The position numbers and the translations under genes are program-made. The notes under the pieces are model-generated. The model was given only the letters and a program-made list of their open reading frames with translations. It did not search any database and was not told where the DNA came from. Below are positions 1 through 9,144 of a stretch of 40,329 nucleotides of DNA, one piece after another. How positions within the stretch are numbered: the stretch's first letter is position 1; every line of letters begins with the position of its first letter. This DNA comes from an uncultured Lachnospiraceae bacterium (GTDB lineage Bacteria; Bacillota; Clostridia; Lachnospirales; Lachnospiraceae), in NCBI GenBank assembly GCA_902774725.1, contig CACYJP010000006.1:1-40329 (forward strand), given 5' to 3'.

Positions 1-455
1 ACATACATATGGAATACTTCCATCGTTGAGCCGATGAAGTACGCATAAAAAGCTGAAGGCTTTTTCTTTTTAAATATATAAACATGAAATACTGCTGAAA
101 GAATACCGGCAAGACAGGTTGATACAGAGCAGGCTATTCTTGTATAAGAACCTACGTCAAAATATGTTCCTGCTATATATCTTTCTATACCACCTATAAA
201 GCCCGCTATAACACCGGAGACCGGATCAAAAAACAGACCTGCTGTAAGAGGCGAAAGGTCTCTTACATTTAACATCATCTGTTTATAATCAACACCAAAA
301 TGTGTGGACAAGACTGCACATCCACCATAGATAATTCCAAGAAGTATCTTCTGTCCGATGCCAAGCTTCTTATCCCTTAGTACTCTCCAAAGGATATAGG
401 TAAGAACAATATTTACGCCTGTCACTGCAGACATTTTCATAATCATTGTTAGCAT
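1..455 (-). CDS. Membrane sensor with 5TM-5TMR_LYT domain (5' part only)
   Basis: The reading frame opens with ATG at 455 and runs off the left edge, giving about 151 residues. I translated it directly. It is very hydrophobic, and after the second membrane segment it carries NVRDLSPLTAGLFFDPVSG followed by GFIGGIERY. This is the signature of the 5TM-5TMR_LYT membrane domain found at the N-terminus of LytS-type histidine kinases and of some GGDEF/EAL proteins. The output domain lies outside the window, so the enzyme type is unknown. The start has a weak GAGAG ribosome site about 9 nt upstream. It lies 61 nt downstream of the c-di-GMP phosphodiesterase gene on the same strand, so the two could be co-transcribed and a diguanylate cyclase output would be a natural guess. 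That last point is inference only. Confidence 0.8.
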   Translation of the reverse strand, partial: MLTMIMKMSAVTGVNIVLTYILWRVLRDKKLGIGQKILLGIIYGGCAVLSTHFGVDYKQMMLNVRDLSPLTAGLFFDPVSGVIAGFIGGIERYIAGTYFDVGSYTRIACSVSTCLAGILSAVFHVYIFKKKKPSAFYAYFIGSTMEVFHMY

Positions 456-516
456 TTTTTAATCTCTCAATCCATTAATATAGTTTTATTACAACACATA
501 CTTTTTCATACTACCC

Positions 517-2469
517 CTAAGTACGATTGTATACCAGACTATCAGATAGTGAAACCTTTTTCTGTCTGGAAATAAGTGCAAGGAAATCCTCCATAGGAAT
601 AGGTTTCGAGAAGAAATAGCCTTGCAGATAATTAACACCCAGCTTCTCAAGAAGCTTGATCTGTTCAGCGGTTTCTACTCCTTCAACCAGTATCTTCTTA
701 TTCATCTGTTTTATCATCCTGATAGTATTCTCAAGAATTATCATTCCTGATTCACTCTTCTCTGCTCCCCAGAGAAGACTCTTATCTATCTTGATGACAT
801 CCAGATCAAGTGAGAAGATTCCACTTACATTTGAGTAACCTGTTCCATAATCATCCATAGAGAATAGGAAGCCTTCCTTCTTGAGCTGCATTATGATGTT
901 GCTGAGAAGATCATAGTCTGCCGCTGCAATTGATTCGGTTATCTCAAAATTAATATAGCTTTTATTGATATTATATCTGTCTACTATCTCGATTATATGA
1001 TCTACAAATCTTGGACGCATACACTGAACAACAGACAGATTGACATTTATGTTGTCTATTCCATGCTTCTGAGGTATGCCCGACTCTATGAATTTGCAGA
1101 CCTCTTCGAGAACAAAATCATCGATCTCATCAATGAGTCCATTTTGTTCAGCAACCGGGATAAACTCATCCGGATAGAGATTGCCTAATTCTTTGTCATG
1201 CATACGTATCAGTGCCTCTGCACCGTGCAGTCTCTTATCTATATGATAGGTCGGCTGATAATAAACCTCATAGCTTCCTTCTACGAAGCCTCGTGACAAC
1301 GCACCCTCAATAGCCTGCCTCTTCATGATATAGTTCAAGTCATCCCCACGCATGATACGGTTCGTTTTATTTGAAGGTATAGGCTTGTCTGTCATATAAA
1401 ACAATTCATTTAATCCGGATATCTGCTCAGGAACCTCCGCAACCATAATGACTGAATCCAGATAAACCTGAGAGCCTTCATAATCCCAGGCCTCGTCCAT
1501 TCTTTTATAGATATCCCTTACGATCTTTTTTATATACTCAGGTGATTCATCATAAAAGATCATCGCTATGGTATTATTATTCGGAACATATGTGTTATAT
1601 CTCTTTGCAATAGTATTGAGATAGTCTTTAAGTATATCCGATAAAAGACTTGTCTCATCGCCACCGACTATTCGGGAGATGATTTCAAGATTCTTAATTC
1701 TGAGAATGATAATATCTACATTTCTGTTATGCTTGATGATTGCCTTCATATCAAGTGCCAGCGCAGCTCTGTTATAAAATCCGGATTGGCCGGCCATACG
1801 GTCATCCTCATTTTCGACAAGCATCATAACTCCGGTAAAGCCTACTGCTTCTGTCAGAATCTCAACCTTTATATCCTTATTGACAAGCTGCGTCGCAACT
1901 CCGATTCCTACAAGTACGAAGAAGAAGATTATCGCCAGACGACGCTTTGATGAAATAACATCCCATGATGCGATAAGCACATTAAAAGAACCCAGATAAT
2001 AGAAAAGTGCTACCACATATATGATCATTTCACCGGCACCTCTTTGGAAAGTCATATTTTTATCTACCGTCCAGACGAAGCCTGTAAACATATTGGAAAA
2101 AACCATAAGCTCTGTTATGAAAAACGGCGCAAAAATCAAACTATTCCTGACGCCGGTCAACCTAGTCGATACAAAACTAAAGCTTGAGATATAATAAAAG
2201 AACATAGGGCATAGAGCCGTATGCGTAATGAAATAAAAGTAGTGATTGGTTCGTAAAAAAGATTCTGCTGACGGAGAATTAGGATAGAATCCGTAATAAG
2301 CAGAAATAATACCTGAAATAGAATTACAGATCAGGATACAAACTATAACTATAAATATTTTATTTTGAGTTTTGTCAGTTCTACCCTGTATAAATGTATA
2401 TATCAGATTTACTGTGCAGACCAGCAGTGCCGATATAGCCATTCCCAGGTTAAAAGAATAATTAAGCAT
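517..2469 (-). CDS. Membrane-anchored c-di-GMP phosphodiesterase, degenerate GGDEF plus EAL
   Basis: 650 residues from the chosen start. Residues 1 to about 225 hold roughly seven membrane segments. About 230-370 is a GGDEF-like fold in which the signature position reads NNNTI, so cyclase activity is unlikely. About 385-640 is an EAL domain. All EAL catalytic signatures are visible: GAEALIR, NVNLS, NFEITES, DDYGTGYSN, the Lys of IDKSL, EGVET and QGYFFSKP. This predicts an active phosphodiesterase that hydrolyses c-di-GMP at the inner face of the membrane, with the degenerate GGDEF domain as a possible GTP-sensing or dimerisation module. The ATG at 2469 is preferred over an in-frame TTG at 2484 because AGAGGA sits 6 nt before it. 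It has its own promoter between trpA and this gene. Confidence 0.9.
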   Translation of the reverse strand: MLNYSFNLGMAISALLVCTVNLIYTFIQGRTDKTQNKIFIVIVCILICNSISGIISAYYGFYPNSPSAESFLRTNHYFYFITHTALCPMFFYYISSFSFVSTRLTGVRNSLIFAPFFITELMVFSNMFTGFVWTVDKNMTFQRGAGEMIIYVVALFYYLGSFNVLIASWDVISSKRRLAIIFFFVLVGIGVATQLVNKDIKVEILTEAVGFTGVMMLVENEDDRMAGQSGFYNRAALALDMKAIIKHNRNVDIIILRIKNLEIISRIVGGDETSLLSDILKDYLNTIAKRYNTYVPNNNTIAMIFYDESPEYIKKIVRDIYKRMDEAWDYEGSQVYLDSVIMVAEVPEQISGLNELFYMTDKPIPSNKTNRIMRGDDLNYIMKRQAIEGALSRGFVEGSYEVYYQPTYHIDKRLHGAEALIRMHDKELGNLYPDEFIPVAEQNGLIDEIDDFVLEEVCKFIESGIPQKHGIDNINVNLSVVQCMRPRFVDHIIEIVDRYNINKSYINFEITESIAAADYDLLSNIIMQLKKEGFLFSMDDYGTGYSNVSGIFSLDLDVIKIDKSLLWGAEKSESGMIILENTIRMIKQMNKKILVEGVETAEQIKLLEKLGVNYLQGYFFSKPIPMEDFLALISRQKKVSLSDSLVYNRT

Positions 2470-2505
2470 AGGTCGTCCTCTCAAAATAAAGTTATACCTA
2501 TGCTT

Positions 2506-2534
2506 ATTATACCTTTTTATTTCATTTTAAACAA
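2506..2534 (-). promoter_or_regulatory. Promoter of the EAL gene
   Basis: Reading leftwards, TTGTTT (2534-2529), a 17-nt spacer and a perfect TATAAT (2511-2506). The predicted start near 2500 leaves a leader of about 30 nt. No convincing intrinsic terminator separates trpA from it, so read-through from the trp operon is also possible. Confidence 0.65.
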
Positions 2535-2543
2535 CAAAACAGT

Positions 2544-3305
2544 TTATTTACACATATTTTCCACATATTCGCGAAGCTTCTCCGGCGCATCCTTGCCATA
2601 CTCTGCCACTATTCTTACCATAGCGGAACCTACTATAGCACCGTCTGCAACCTCACACACCTTCTTTGCCTGCTCCGGTGTGCTGATTCCAAAGCCTACT
2701 GCTGCAGGTGTGTCAGTCACTTCCTTGATTGCCTTCATAATAGAACCAAGGTCAGTTTTTATCTCGCTTCTTACGCCTGTTACGCCAAGTGATGATACAA
2801 CATAGATGAAGCCCTTAGCCTGTGCAGCTATCTCCTTTATTCTGTTCTCACTTGTCGGAGCTATCATTGAGATGAAGTCCATACCGTACTTTTCAGCTGT
2901 CTCATCGAACTCGTGTCTCTCTTCAAAAGGACAATCCGGAATGATTATTCCGTCAGCTCCTGCCTCAGATGCATTCTTGAAGAAACGGTCTGTTCCGTAA
3001 TGGAAAACCGGATTTGCATATGTCATAAATACTATCGGAGTATCATAATCACGTCTTAACTCCTTCACCAGCTCAAACACCTTGTCAGTTGTCATTCCGC
3101 CACTGAGTGCTCTGATATCAGCCTCCTGAATAACAGGTCCTTCAGCTATAGGATCTGAAAACGGAATACCAACCTCTATCAGATCAGCTCCCGCATCTAT
3201 CACAGCCTTAAAGTTTGCAAGGCTTGTTTCATAGTCCGGATCTCCCGCGGTAAGAAATGCAACAAATGCCTTTTTATTTTCAAATGCTTTATATATCCTG
3301 CTCAT
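2544..3305 (-). CDS. trpA: Tryptophan synthase alpha subunit
   Basis: 253 residues, normal family length. It cleaves indole-3-glycerol phosphate to indole and glyceraldehyde 3-phosphate in the cytoplasm and passes indole through the tunnel to TrpB. The TIM-barrel landmarks are present: AFLTAGDP near the N-terminus, EVGIPFSDP with the catalytic Glu, SSLGVTGVR for phosphate binding and GFGIST near the end. The position of the catalytic Asp60 of the E. coli enzyme reads Glu here (SDPIAEGP instead of the common DPxADGP), a conservative change. It is the last gene of the trp operon, 58 nt after trpB. GACGAGG precedes the ATG. Confidence 0.97.
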   Translation of the reverse strand: MSRIYKAFENKKAFVAFLTAGDPDYETSLANFKAVIDAGADLIEVGIPFSDPIAEGPVIQEADIRALSGGMTTDKVFELVKELRRDYDTPIVFMTYANPVFHYGTDRFFKNASEAGADGIIIPDCPFEERHEFDETAEKYGMDFISMIAPTSENRIKEIAAQAKGFIYVVSSLGVTGVRSEIKTDLGSIMKAIKEVTDTPAAVGFGISTPEQAKKVCEVADGAIVGSAMVRIVAEYGKDAPEKLREYVENMCK

Positions 3306-3363
3306 ATCTATTCCTCGTCTTTCTGCGAATCTTCGTCTTTCCTATCATTTCTTATTCAGATAT

Positions 3364-4578
3364 CTATTCATATATATCAACGCCGCGATAACGTGCTATA
3401 GCAGCTACGTCCTTATCTCCACGACCTGATATAGTACAAACTATAATGCTGTCCTTTGGCATCTCAGGTGCTATCTTCAGGACATGCGCTACTGCATGGC
3501 TGCTCTCTATAGCAGGAATGATACCCTCTGTTCTTGAAAGGTATTCAAATGCACCTACTGCTTCTTCATCTGTGATAGGCACATACTCGGCTCTTCCGAT
3601 AGATGCAAGATATGCATGCTCAGGTCCGATTCCCGGATAATCAAGTCCGGCAGAAATAGAATAAACCGGAGCTATCTGTCCATACTCATCCTGACAGAAA
3701 AGTGATTTCATTCCGTGGAATATACCCTCTGTTCCATTTGCCATTGTTGCTGCATTTTTCGGATTATCTACTCCAAGGCCTGCTGCTTCGCATCCGATAA
3801 GCTTAACTCCATCATCTTTTATATACTCATAGAAGGATCCGATTGCATTACTTCCTCCACCGACACAGGCGATAACAACATCAGGAAGCTTTCCCTCTGC
3901 TTCAAGTATCTGTGCACGGCTCTCCTTACTGATAACAGACTGGAAGTCTCTTACAATAGTCGGGAAAGGATGTGGTCCCATAACCGAACCAAGTACATAG
4001 AGTGTATCATCAACTCTGCTTACCCATTCGCGCATCGCCTCATTTACTGCATCCTTAAGAACCTTTGTTCCTGTCTTAACAGCGTGAACCTTTGCACCGA
4101 GAAGCTCCATTCTGAAAACATTGAGTGCCTGTCTTATGGTATCCTCTTCTCCCATAAAGATCTCACACTCCATATCCATAAGTGCTGCAGCTGTAGCAGT
4201 TGCAACTCCGTGCTGTCCCGCTCCTGTCTCTGCAATAACTCTGGTCTTTCCCATTTTCTTTGCAAGAAGCACCTGACCCAGTACGTTATTTATCTTGTGT
4301 GAGCCTGTATGATTCAGGTCCTCTCTCTTAAGATATATCTTGGCTCCACCGAGATCCCTTGTCATCTTCTCAGCATAGTAAAGAAGTGAAGGACGACCTG
4401 CGTACTCGCGATTTAGCTTATCGAGCTCAGCTACAAATTCAGGATCATTCTTATAGTGCTCATAAGCCTCCTCCAGCTTATGTATCTCATTCATAAGAGT
4501 CTCAGGTATATACTGTCCACCGTACTCACCGAATCTTCCGTTTATTGCTTTTCCTAAATTATTATCCATATTATTCAT
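3364..4578 (-). CDS. trpB: Tryptophan synthase beta subunit
   Basis: 404 residues, full length. It is PLP-dependent and condenses indole with serine to give tryptophan. The PLP lysine lies in [10 protein letters not shown], the substrate loop is [10 protein letters not shown], the phosphate-binding glycines are [10 protein letters not shown] and the C-terminal signature is SGRGDKD. The start lies 3 nt after the trpF stop. ATG 4578 is used, and an in-frame ATG at 4569 is an alternative because the AGGA before 4578 lies very close. An imperfect 12-13 nt tandem duplication covers its stop codon (ATATGAATAG followed by ATATCTGAATAAG). Confidence 0.97.
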   Translation of the reverse strand: MNNMDNNLGKAINGRFGEYGGQYIPETLMNEIHKLEEAYEHYKNDPEFVAELDKLNREYAGRPSLLYYAEKMTRDLGGAKIYLKREDLNHTGSHKINNVLGQVLLAKKMGKTRVIAETGAGQHGVATATAAALMDMECEIFMGEEDTIRQALNVFRMELLGAKVHAVKTGTKVLKDAVNEAMREWVSRVDDTLYVLGSVMGPHPFPTIVRDFQSVISKESRAQILEAEGKLPDVVIACVGGGSNAIGSFYEYIKDDGVKLIGCEAAGLGVDNPKNAATMANGTEGIFHGMKSLFCQDEYGQIAPVYSISAGLDYPGIGPEHAYLASIGRAEYVPITDEEAVGAFEYLSRTEGIIPAIESSHAVAHVLKIAPEMPKDSIIVCTISGRGDKDVAAIARYRGVDIYE

Positions 4579-4581
4579 ATC

Positions 4582-5220
4582 CTAAGCCTTTCCTTTTCTT
4601 ACTATTTCTACAAAGCTTCTCATCTTATTTACATCCTTCAGCTTGTCCGTTTCAACTCCTGAGCTGACATCAACTCCGTAAGGCTGAAGAGTATTTACTG
4701 CCTCAGCTATATTTTGAACTCCAAGACCTCCTGCAAGGATATACGGTCTTTTTATTTCTCTTAATCGGTTCCAGTCGAAGGTTTTTCCCGAACCAGTTCC
4801 TGAGTCTACCAGAACCATGTCCGCTGAAGAATTATCTATCTCACTTACATTTCCGATTTTACTCATATTGAAGGCCTTTATGATTTTTTCAGAGTCAGCT
4901 GATTTTGCTTCATCCTCATTATCCGACGTAAGTCCTCTTAGCTTTTCGATATAGACCTCGTCCTCATCTCCGTGAAGCTGAGCTATGTCGATCACTCCCT
5001 CATTCAGGAGCTCAGCCACATAATTATAATCCTCATTTACAAAAACGCCAACTGCTTTTATCCTCGGGTCCAGCCTGCCCTTTAGCCTGACTGCCGTTTC
5101 CTTATCTACATATCTATGGCTGAAGTCTGCAAAGACAAATCCCACATAATCAGGGCATAACTCATTTACCGCTTCGATATCCTCTATTCTTTTTAAACCG
5201 CATATCTTGATTCTTGTCAC
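4582..5220 (-). CDS. trpF: Phosphoribosylanthranilate isomerase
   Basis: 212 residues. It performs the Amadori rearrangement of N-(5-phosphoribosyl)anthranilate to CdRP, the third step of tryptophan synthesis. The N-terminal KICGLKR carries the catalytic Cys, AQLHGDE is the central signature, and VDSGTGSGKTFDW carries the catalytic Asp and phosphate loop. A stretch at about residues 100-130, rich in Asp, Glu, Ser and Asn, is longer than in many relatives and looks like a surface insertion. The start codon is GTG at 5220, preceded by GAGGTGA. Upstream trpC ends 27 nt away and trpB follows after 3 nt. Confidence 0.95.
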   Translation of the reverse strand: MTRIKICGLKRIEDIEAVNELCPDYVGFVFADFSHRYVDKETAVRLKGRLDPRIKAVGVFVNEDYNYVAELLNEGVIDIAQLHGDEDEVYIEKLRGLTSDNEDEAKSADSEKIIKAFNMSKIGNVSEIDNSSADMVLVDSGTGSGKTFDWNRLREIKRPYILAGGLGVQNIAEAVNTLQPYGVDVSSGVETDKLKDVNKMRSFVEIVRKGKA

Positions 5221-5247
5221 AACGTCACCTCACAGTGCACGGTCCCA

Positions 5248-6030
5248 CTACGCATTCTTAAGCTCATGGATCAGCCTTGTTTTATCAGAGCTTCTCATAA
5301 GCATTTCACCGATAAGCACAGCGTCAGTTCCATTTTCCTTAAGAACCTTAACATCCTCCGGCTTTTCTATTCCGCTCTCAGATACAAAGATCACGTCATC
5401 AGGTACGAGCTTTCTGAGCTTCACGCTGTTATTTATATCTACTGTAAAGTCCTTCAGATTTCTATTGTTAACACCTACTATTCTTGCACCTGCCGCGAGG
5501 CATCTCTTCACCTCTTCCTCATCATGCGCTTCGAAGAGGCATGAAAGGCCGAGCCCCTCAGCTATTTCAAAATATTCTGCAAGCTCTGTATCACTCAGTA
5601 TCGCTGCAATAAGAAGTACTGCCGATGCACCCATCATCCTTGCCTGATATATCATATAAGGATCGATGGTAAAGTCCTTTCTCAGGACAGGCAGCTTTAT
5701 GCTTGATGCGATCTCCTGAAGATAAGCATCGCTTCCCTTAAATCTGTCAGGCTCCGTCAGACAGGATACAGCATCTGCACCCGCTGTCTCGTACTCCTTC
5801 GCTATTTCAAGAAATGGAAAGTCCTCTGCGATAACTCCCTTTGAAGGTGATGCCTTTTTCACCTCTGAAATGATTGAAAGGCCTTCCTTCGAAAGAGCCT
5901 CCTCAAAATTATAAGCTACCTCTCTGGCCGCAAGTATCTCTGCATCTCTTTTGATACTCTCAAGAGAGTATCCCTGCTTTTGAAGCTCTATTCTTTTTCT
6001 TGTAAGACTCGCTAATTCATCTAAAATCAT
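5248..6030 (-). CDS. trpC: Indole-3-glycerol phosphate synthase
   Basis: 260 residues, normal length. It closes the indole ring by decarboxylating CdRP. Typical landmarks are SEVKKASPSKG with a catalytic Lys, VLRKDF with the second catalytic Lys, VGVNNRNL with the Asn, and VSESGI. Its ATG overlaps the trpD stop by one base (TAATG), which suggests translational coupling, and AGAGGTAAG provides the ribosome site inside trpD. It is separate from trpF, whereas enteric bacteria have a TrpC-F fusion. Confidence 0.97.
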   Translation of the reverse strand: MILDELASLTRKRIELQKQGYSLESIKRDAEILAAREVAYNFEEALSKEGLSIISEVKKASPSKGVIAEDFPFLEIAKEYETAGADAVSCLTEPDRFKGSDAYLQEIASSIKLPVLRKDFTIDPYMIYQARMMGASAVLLIAAILSDTELAEYFEIAEGLGLSCLFEAHDEEEVKRCLAAGARIVGVNNRNLKDFTVDINNSVKLRKLVPDDVIFVSESGIEKPEDVKVLKENGTDAVLIGEMLMRSSDKTRLIHELKNA

Positions 6031-7049
6031 TATTTATTACTTACCTCTACGAATTTATTGAGTGTTTCAGTTGCTTTTCCGGATGCGATTATCTCCTTTG
6101 CAAGCTCGATTCCATCTTTCATTGAATCTGCCTTTCCACCGATATAGAGTGCAGCACCGGCATTCATAAGTGTAGCATCTCTCTTTGGTCCGGTCTCTTC
6201 TCCGCTGAGAATTCTTCTGGTGATTTCAGCATTTTCTTCCGGAAGTCCTCCAACAAGCTCTGACTTATCACAGGTCTTAAATCCAAAATCCTCCGGACGT
6301 ATAACTCTTATCTTATACCATCCGTCCTTTATCTCACAGATAGTTGTAGGTGAGCTGAGTGATATCTCATCCAGCTTGTCCTGACCAAATACTACCATTC
6401 CTCTTTTTACTCCAAGGTCTGCAAGAACCTGTGCAAGCGGTTCAACTAAGTACTCATCATATACTCCGAGAAGCATAAGACTTGGCCTTCCCGGATTTGT
6501 GAGTGGGCCGAGTATGTTAAATACTGTTCTGAAGCCGAGCTCCTTTCTGATGGCTCCTACGTACTTCATGGAAGTATGATACTTCTGCGCAAAGAAGAAG
6601 CACATGCCAACCTCGTTAAGGAGTTCTATACACTTATCCGGTTCCTGCTGGATATTTACGCCGAGTGCCTCAAGGCAGTCAGCAGTTCCGCACTTTGATG
6701 AAGCTGCTCTGTTTCCGTGCTTTGCAACCTTCATTCCACCTGCAGCAGCAATAAGAGCTGATGTTGTTGAGATATTAAAGCTCTGTGCATTATCTCCGCC
6801 TGTTCCTACTATTTCAAAGATCTCCATACCCGTATTAACAGGTGTAGCATGGTCTCTCATAGCTGCGGCACAGCCTGCTATCTCGTCCTTTGTCTCTGCC
6901 TTTGCACTCTTTGTTGAAAGAGCTGAAAGAAATGCAGCATTCTGAGTTGGAGATGTCTCACCACTCATTATCTCATTCATTACTGTGTATGCCTCATCAT
7001 ATGTAAGGTCCTGCTTGTTAACGATTTTTTCAATTGCTTCCTTGATCAT
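6030..7049 (-). CDS. trpD: Anthranilate phosphoribosyltransferase
   Basis: 339 residues from the chosen start, the usual family length. It transfers phosphoribose from PRPP to anthranilate. The PRPP site is seen as [15 protein letters not shown] and the following [18 protein letters not shown] 7049 (MIKEAIEK) is chosen because GGAGG lies 7 nt upstream. The frame stays open to 7079 but that start has no ribosome site. TrpD is a separate protein here, not fused to TrpG. It follows trpG by 37 nt. Confidence 0.96.
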   Translation of the reverse strand: MIKEAIEKIVNKQDLTYDEAYTVMNEIMSGETSPTQNAAFLSALSTKSAKAETKDEIAGCAAAMRDHATPVNTGMEIFEIVGTGGDNAQSFNISTTSALIAAAGGMKVAKHGNRAASSKCGTADCLEALGVNIQQEPDKCIELLNEVGMCFFFAQKYHTSMKYVGAIRKELGFRTVFNILGPLTNPGRPSLMLLGVYDEYLVEPLAQVLADLGVKRGMVVFGQDKLDEISLSSPTTICEIKDGWYKIRVIRPEDFGFKTCDKSELVGGLPEENAEITRRILSGEETGPKRDATLMNAGAALYIGGKADSMKDGIELAKEIIASGKATETLNKFVEVSNK

Positions 7050-7086
7050 TTTTTCTACCTCCATTACTACTTCGATCAATTATACT

Positions 7087-7602
7087 TTATATAATTCTCA
7101 TTCCGATAAAGTTAGATAACATCGTTTTACCTTCCGGTGTAAGTATTGACTCCGGGTGAAACTGAAGTCCGTATATCGGATAACTCTTATGCTTTACAGC
7201 CATTATCTCTCCGTCGTCATCTGCTACCGCTATCACCTCAAGCTCGTCCGGCAGAGTATCCTTCTTTGCTGAAAGTGAGTGATATCTTGCAACAGCAACC
7301 TTTAATTCGGTGTCGTCATCGGCACAACCTTTTATTCCCGCAAATATAGGATCATCCTTTTTCACACTGCATACTGACTGCTTTCCATGCATCAGTCTTG
7401 ACGCGTAGGTTACTGTCGCTCCAAATACCTCACATATAGACTGGTGTCCCGGTGAAAGTATTATGCACGCCGGCTTCAGTGCCTCTATCTCCTCAACGCT
7501 CAGCTCATCATTTCTGATAACCTTTATATCCGGTTCTATTTCTCCGACGAGCTGAAACAGGTTATATGAAAAGCTGTCATAATTATCTATCAATAAAACC
7601 AT
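7087..7602 (-). CDS. trpG: Anthranilate synthase glutaminase subunit, internally deleted, lacks the nucleophile Cys
   Basis: 171 residues against about 190-200 for the family. The N-terminus (LLIDNYDSFSYNLFQ), the central RLMHGK, RYHSL and the C-terminal His-Glu pair (LQFHPESILTPEG) are all normal. The block that should join LSPGP to GVCLGHQ is absent: ILSPG at residue 52 runs straight into HQSICEVFG. About 29 residues are missing, including the oxyanion strand and the catalytic Cys of the class I amidotransferase nucleophile elbow. The frame is preserved. Glutaminase activity should therefore be lost, leaving TrpE to work with free ammonia or a PabA-like subunit from elsewhere. The start at 7602 lies 4 nt after the trpE stop, with GGAAGG upstream. 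Confidence 0.9.
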   Translation of the reverse strand: MVLLIDNYDSFSYNLFQLVGEIEPDIKVIRNDELSVEEIEALKPACIILSPGHQSICEVFGATVTYASRLMHGKQSVCSVKKDDPIFAGIKGCADDDTELKVAVARYHSLSAKKDTLPDELEVIAVADDDGEIMAVKHKSYPIYGLQFHPESILTPEGKTMLSNFIGMRII

Positions 7603-7606
7603 ACTT

Positions 7607-9061
7607 CTACCTTCCTTCCGACTCCAGTGCATTCATAACAGCCTTCGCCTTGTTAATACACTCTACAAATTCCTTTTCAGGAACTGAGTCTGCAACTATT
7701 CCCGCACCACTTCTTACGAATACTCTTCCATTCTTCTTGTACGCGATCCTTATAGCTATGCAGGTATCCATATTTCCGGTGAAGTCGATATATCCGATCG
7801 CTCCGCCGTAGATACCTCTCTTATTATTCTCCAGCTCGTCGATCAGCTGACACGCTCTTATCTTAGGTGCACCTGAAAGCGTTCCTGCAGGAAGTACTGC
7901 TTCTATCGCATCCAGCGCGTCCTTATCCTCTCTTATCTCACCTCTCACCGTAGAACCGATATGCATGATGTGTGAGAACTTAAGCACATCCATATATCTC
8001 TCTACCTTGACTGTTCCGAAACGGCTCACTCTTCCTAGATCATTTCTTCCGAGATCCACAAGCATGTTATGCTCAGCCAGCTCCTTCTCATCTTGTAGCA
8101 GCTCAGCCTCAAGTGCTTCATCCTCCTTTGGATTCTTTCCCCTCGGCCTTGAGCCTGCAAGTGGAAATGTATGAAGTACGCCATCCTCCAGCTTTACCAA
8201 TGTCTCCGGAGAAGCACCCGCTACCTCAACATCCGTTCCTGAGAAGTAGAACATATATGGTGAAGGATTGATGGTCCTCAGCACCCTGTAAGTATTCAGA
8301 AGACTTCCCTCGAAAGGTGCCTCGATTCTATTTGAAAGAACTATCTGGAAGATATCTCCCTCAAAGATATGATGCTTACCCTTCTCAACCATCTCACAGT
8401 ATTCTTCCTTGCTGAAGAAAGGCTTAAACTCTCCTGAGACCTTGCCACTGTAATCCACCTTGCTTCTCTCTGAATTAAGAACATCTATGAGAGCCTTTAT
8501 ATCCTTCTCGGCTCTGGCATACTCAGTATCCAGCTCCTCGAGTTTTACATTTACAATAAGCACTATCTTCTGTCTCACATTATCAAAGGCGATAACCTTG
8601 TCGAAAAGCATCAGGTCTACATCCTTAAACTCTTCCTCATCCCTGACCTCAGTTCTCAGAGTCGGCTCACTGTACTTCAGATAATCATAGGAGAAGTAAC
8701 CCACAAGACCGCCGGTAAAAGGAGGCAAGAAGTCAAAGCTCGGACTTTTATACTTCGAAAGTATCTGTCTCAGATAGCCTGTCGGATCGTCCGTTTCAAA
8801 ACTGATATCTCCAACCTTCATCTTTCCGTCGATACACGTTATCTCAAGCTTCGGCTCAAATCCGAGAAATGTATATCTGCCCCAAGTCTGATCAGCCTGT
8901 GCTGATTCCAGCATATAGGTATGTGCCGAAACGCCCTTAAGTATCTTGAGCGCTTCTATCGGTGTTATGAAGTCTGAAAAGATCTCATAGCTAACCGGTG
9001 CAACTGTATACTTTTCTCTGTCAAGTTTTTTCAGTTCCTCGAGTGTCGGTCTCATTTCCAT
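7607..9061 (-). CDS. trpE: Anthranilate synthase component I
   Basis: 484 residues from ATG 9061, full length. It converts chorismate to anthranilate using ammonia supplied by TrpG. The N-terminal part carries the tryptophan feedback pocket (YMLESAQADQTWGRYTFLG). The C-terminal chorismate-binding domain is complete: IVLSNRIEAPF, GASPETLV, PLAGSRPRGKN, AEHNMLVDLGRNDLGR, LPAGTLSGAPKIRA, RGIYGGAIGY and VRSGAGIVADS. An in-frame ATG at 9070 exists, but AAAGGGG touches it, so 9061 is the better start. The gene ends 4 nt before trpG. It is the second gene of the operon, after the ACT gene. Confidence 0.97.
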   Translation of the reverse strand: MEMRPTLEELKKLDREKYTVAPVSYEIFSDFITPIEALKILKGVSAHTYMLESAQADQTWGRYTFLGFEPKLEITCIDGKMKVGDISFETDDPTGYLRQILSKYKSPSFDFLPPFTGGLVGYFSYDYLKYSEPTLRTEVRDEEEFKDVDLMLFDKVIAFDNVRQKIVLIVNVKLEELDTEYARAEKDIKALIDVLNSERSKVDYSGKVSGEFKPFFSKEEYCEMVEKGKHHIFEGDIFQIVLSNRIEAPFEGSLLNTYRVLRTINPSPYMFYFSGTDVEVAGASPETLVKLEDGVLHTFPLAGSRPRGKNPKEDEALEAELLQDEKELAEHNMLVDLGRNDLGRVSRFGTVKVERYMDVLKFSHIMHIGSTVRGEIREDKDALDAIEAVLPAGTLSGAPKIRACQLIDELENNKRGIYGGAIGYIDFTGNMDTCIAIRIAYKKNGRVFVRSGAGIVADSVPEKEFVECINKAKAVMNALESEGR

Positions 9062-9079
9062 CGCACTCATCCCCTTTCA

Positions 9080-9133
9080 CTACTTCCTGTACTACTTCCT
9101 ATATTTCTTCCTTTACTACTTCCTATATTTCTT
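9080..9133. repeat. 24-nt tandem repeat between the ACT gene and trpE
   Basis: A 20-nt unit beginning TACTACTTCCTATATT occurs at 9090-9109 and again at 9114-9133, a 24-nt period, with a partial third copy (CTACTTCCTGT) at 9080-9090. On the coding strand this is an A/G-rich run with several GGAAG motifs just upstream of trpE. It may simply be slippage, or it may offer repeated ribosome-binding sequence. Confidence 0.8.
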
Positions 9134-9144
9134 TCTCTACCGGT

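Noticed and set aside
230-320. Possible additional transporter gene at the left edge
   Set aside because: The hydrophobic frame is fully explained by the 5TM-5TMR_LYT sensor domain.
2470-2543. Possible terminator after trpA
   Set aside because: Only a weak AAACTGTTTTGTT structure is seen without a T-tract. The signals here are better read as the EAL promoter.
3715-4302. Plus-strand open frame of 195 codons over trpB
   Set aside because: It lies antisense to highly conserved trpB, is Cys/His-rich in a random-looking way, and has no ribosome site.
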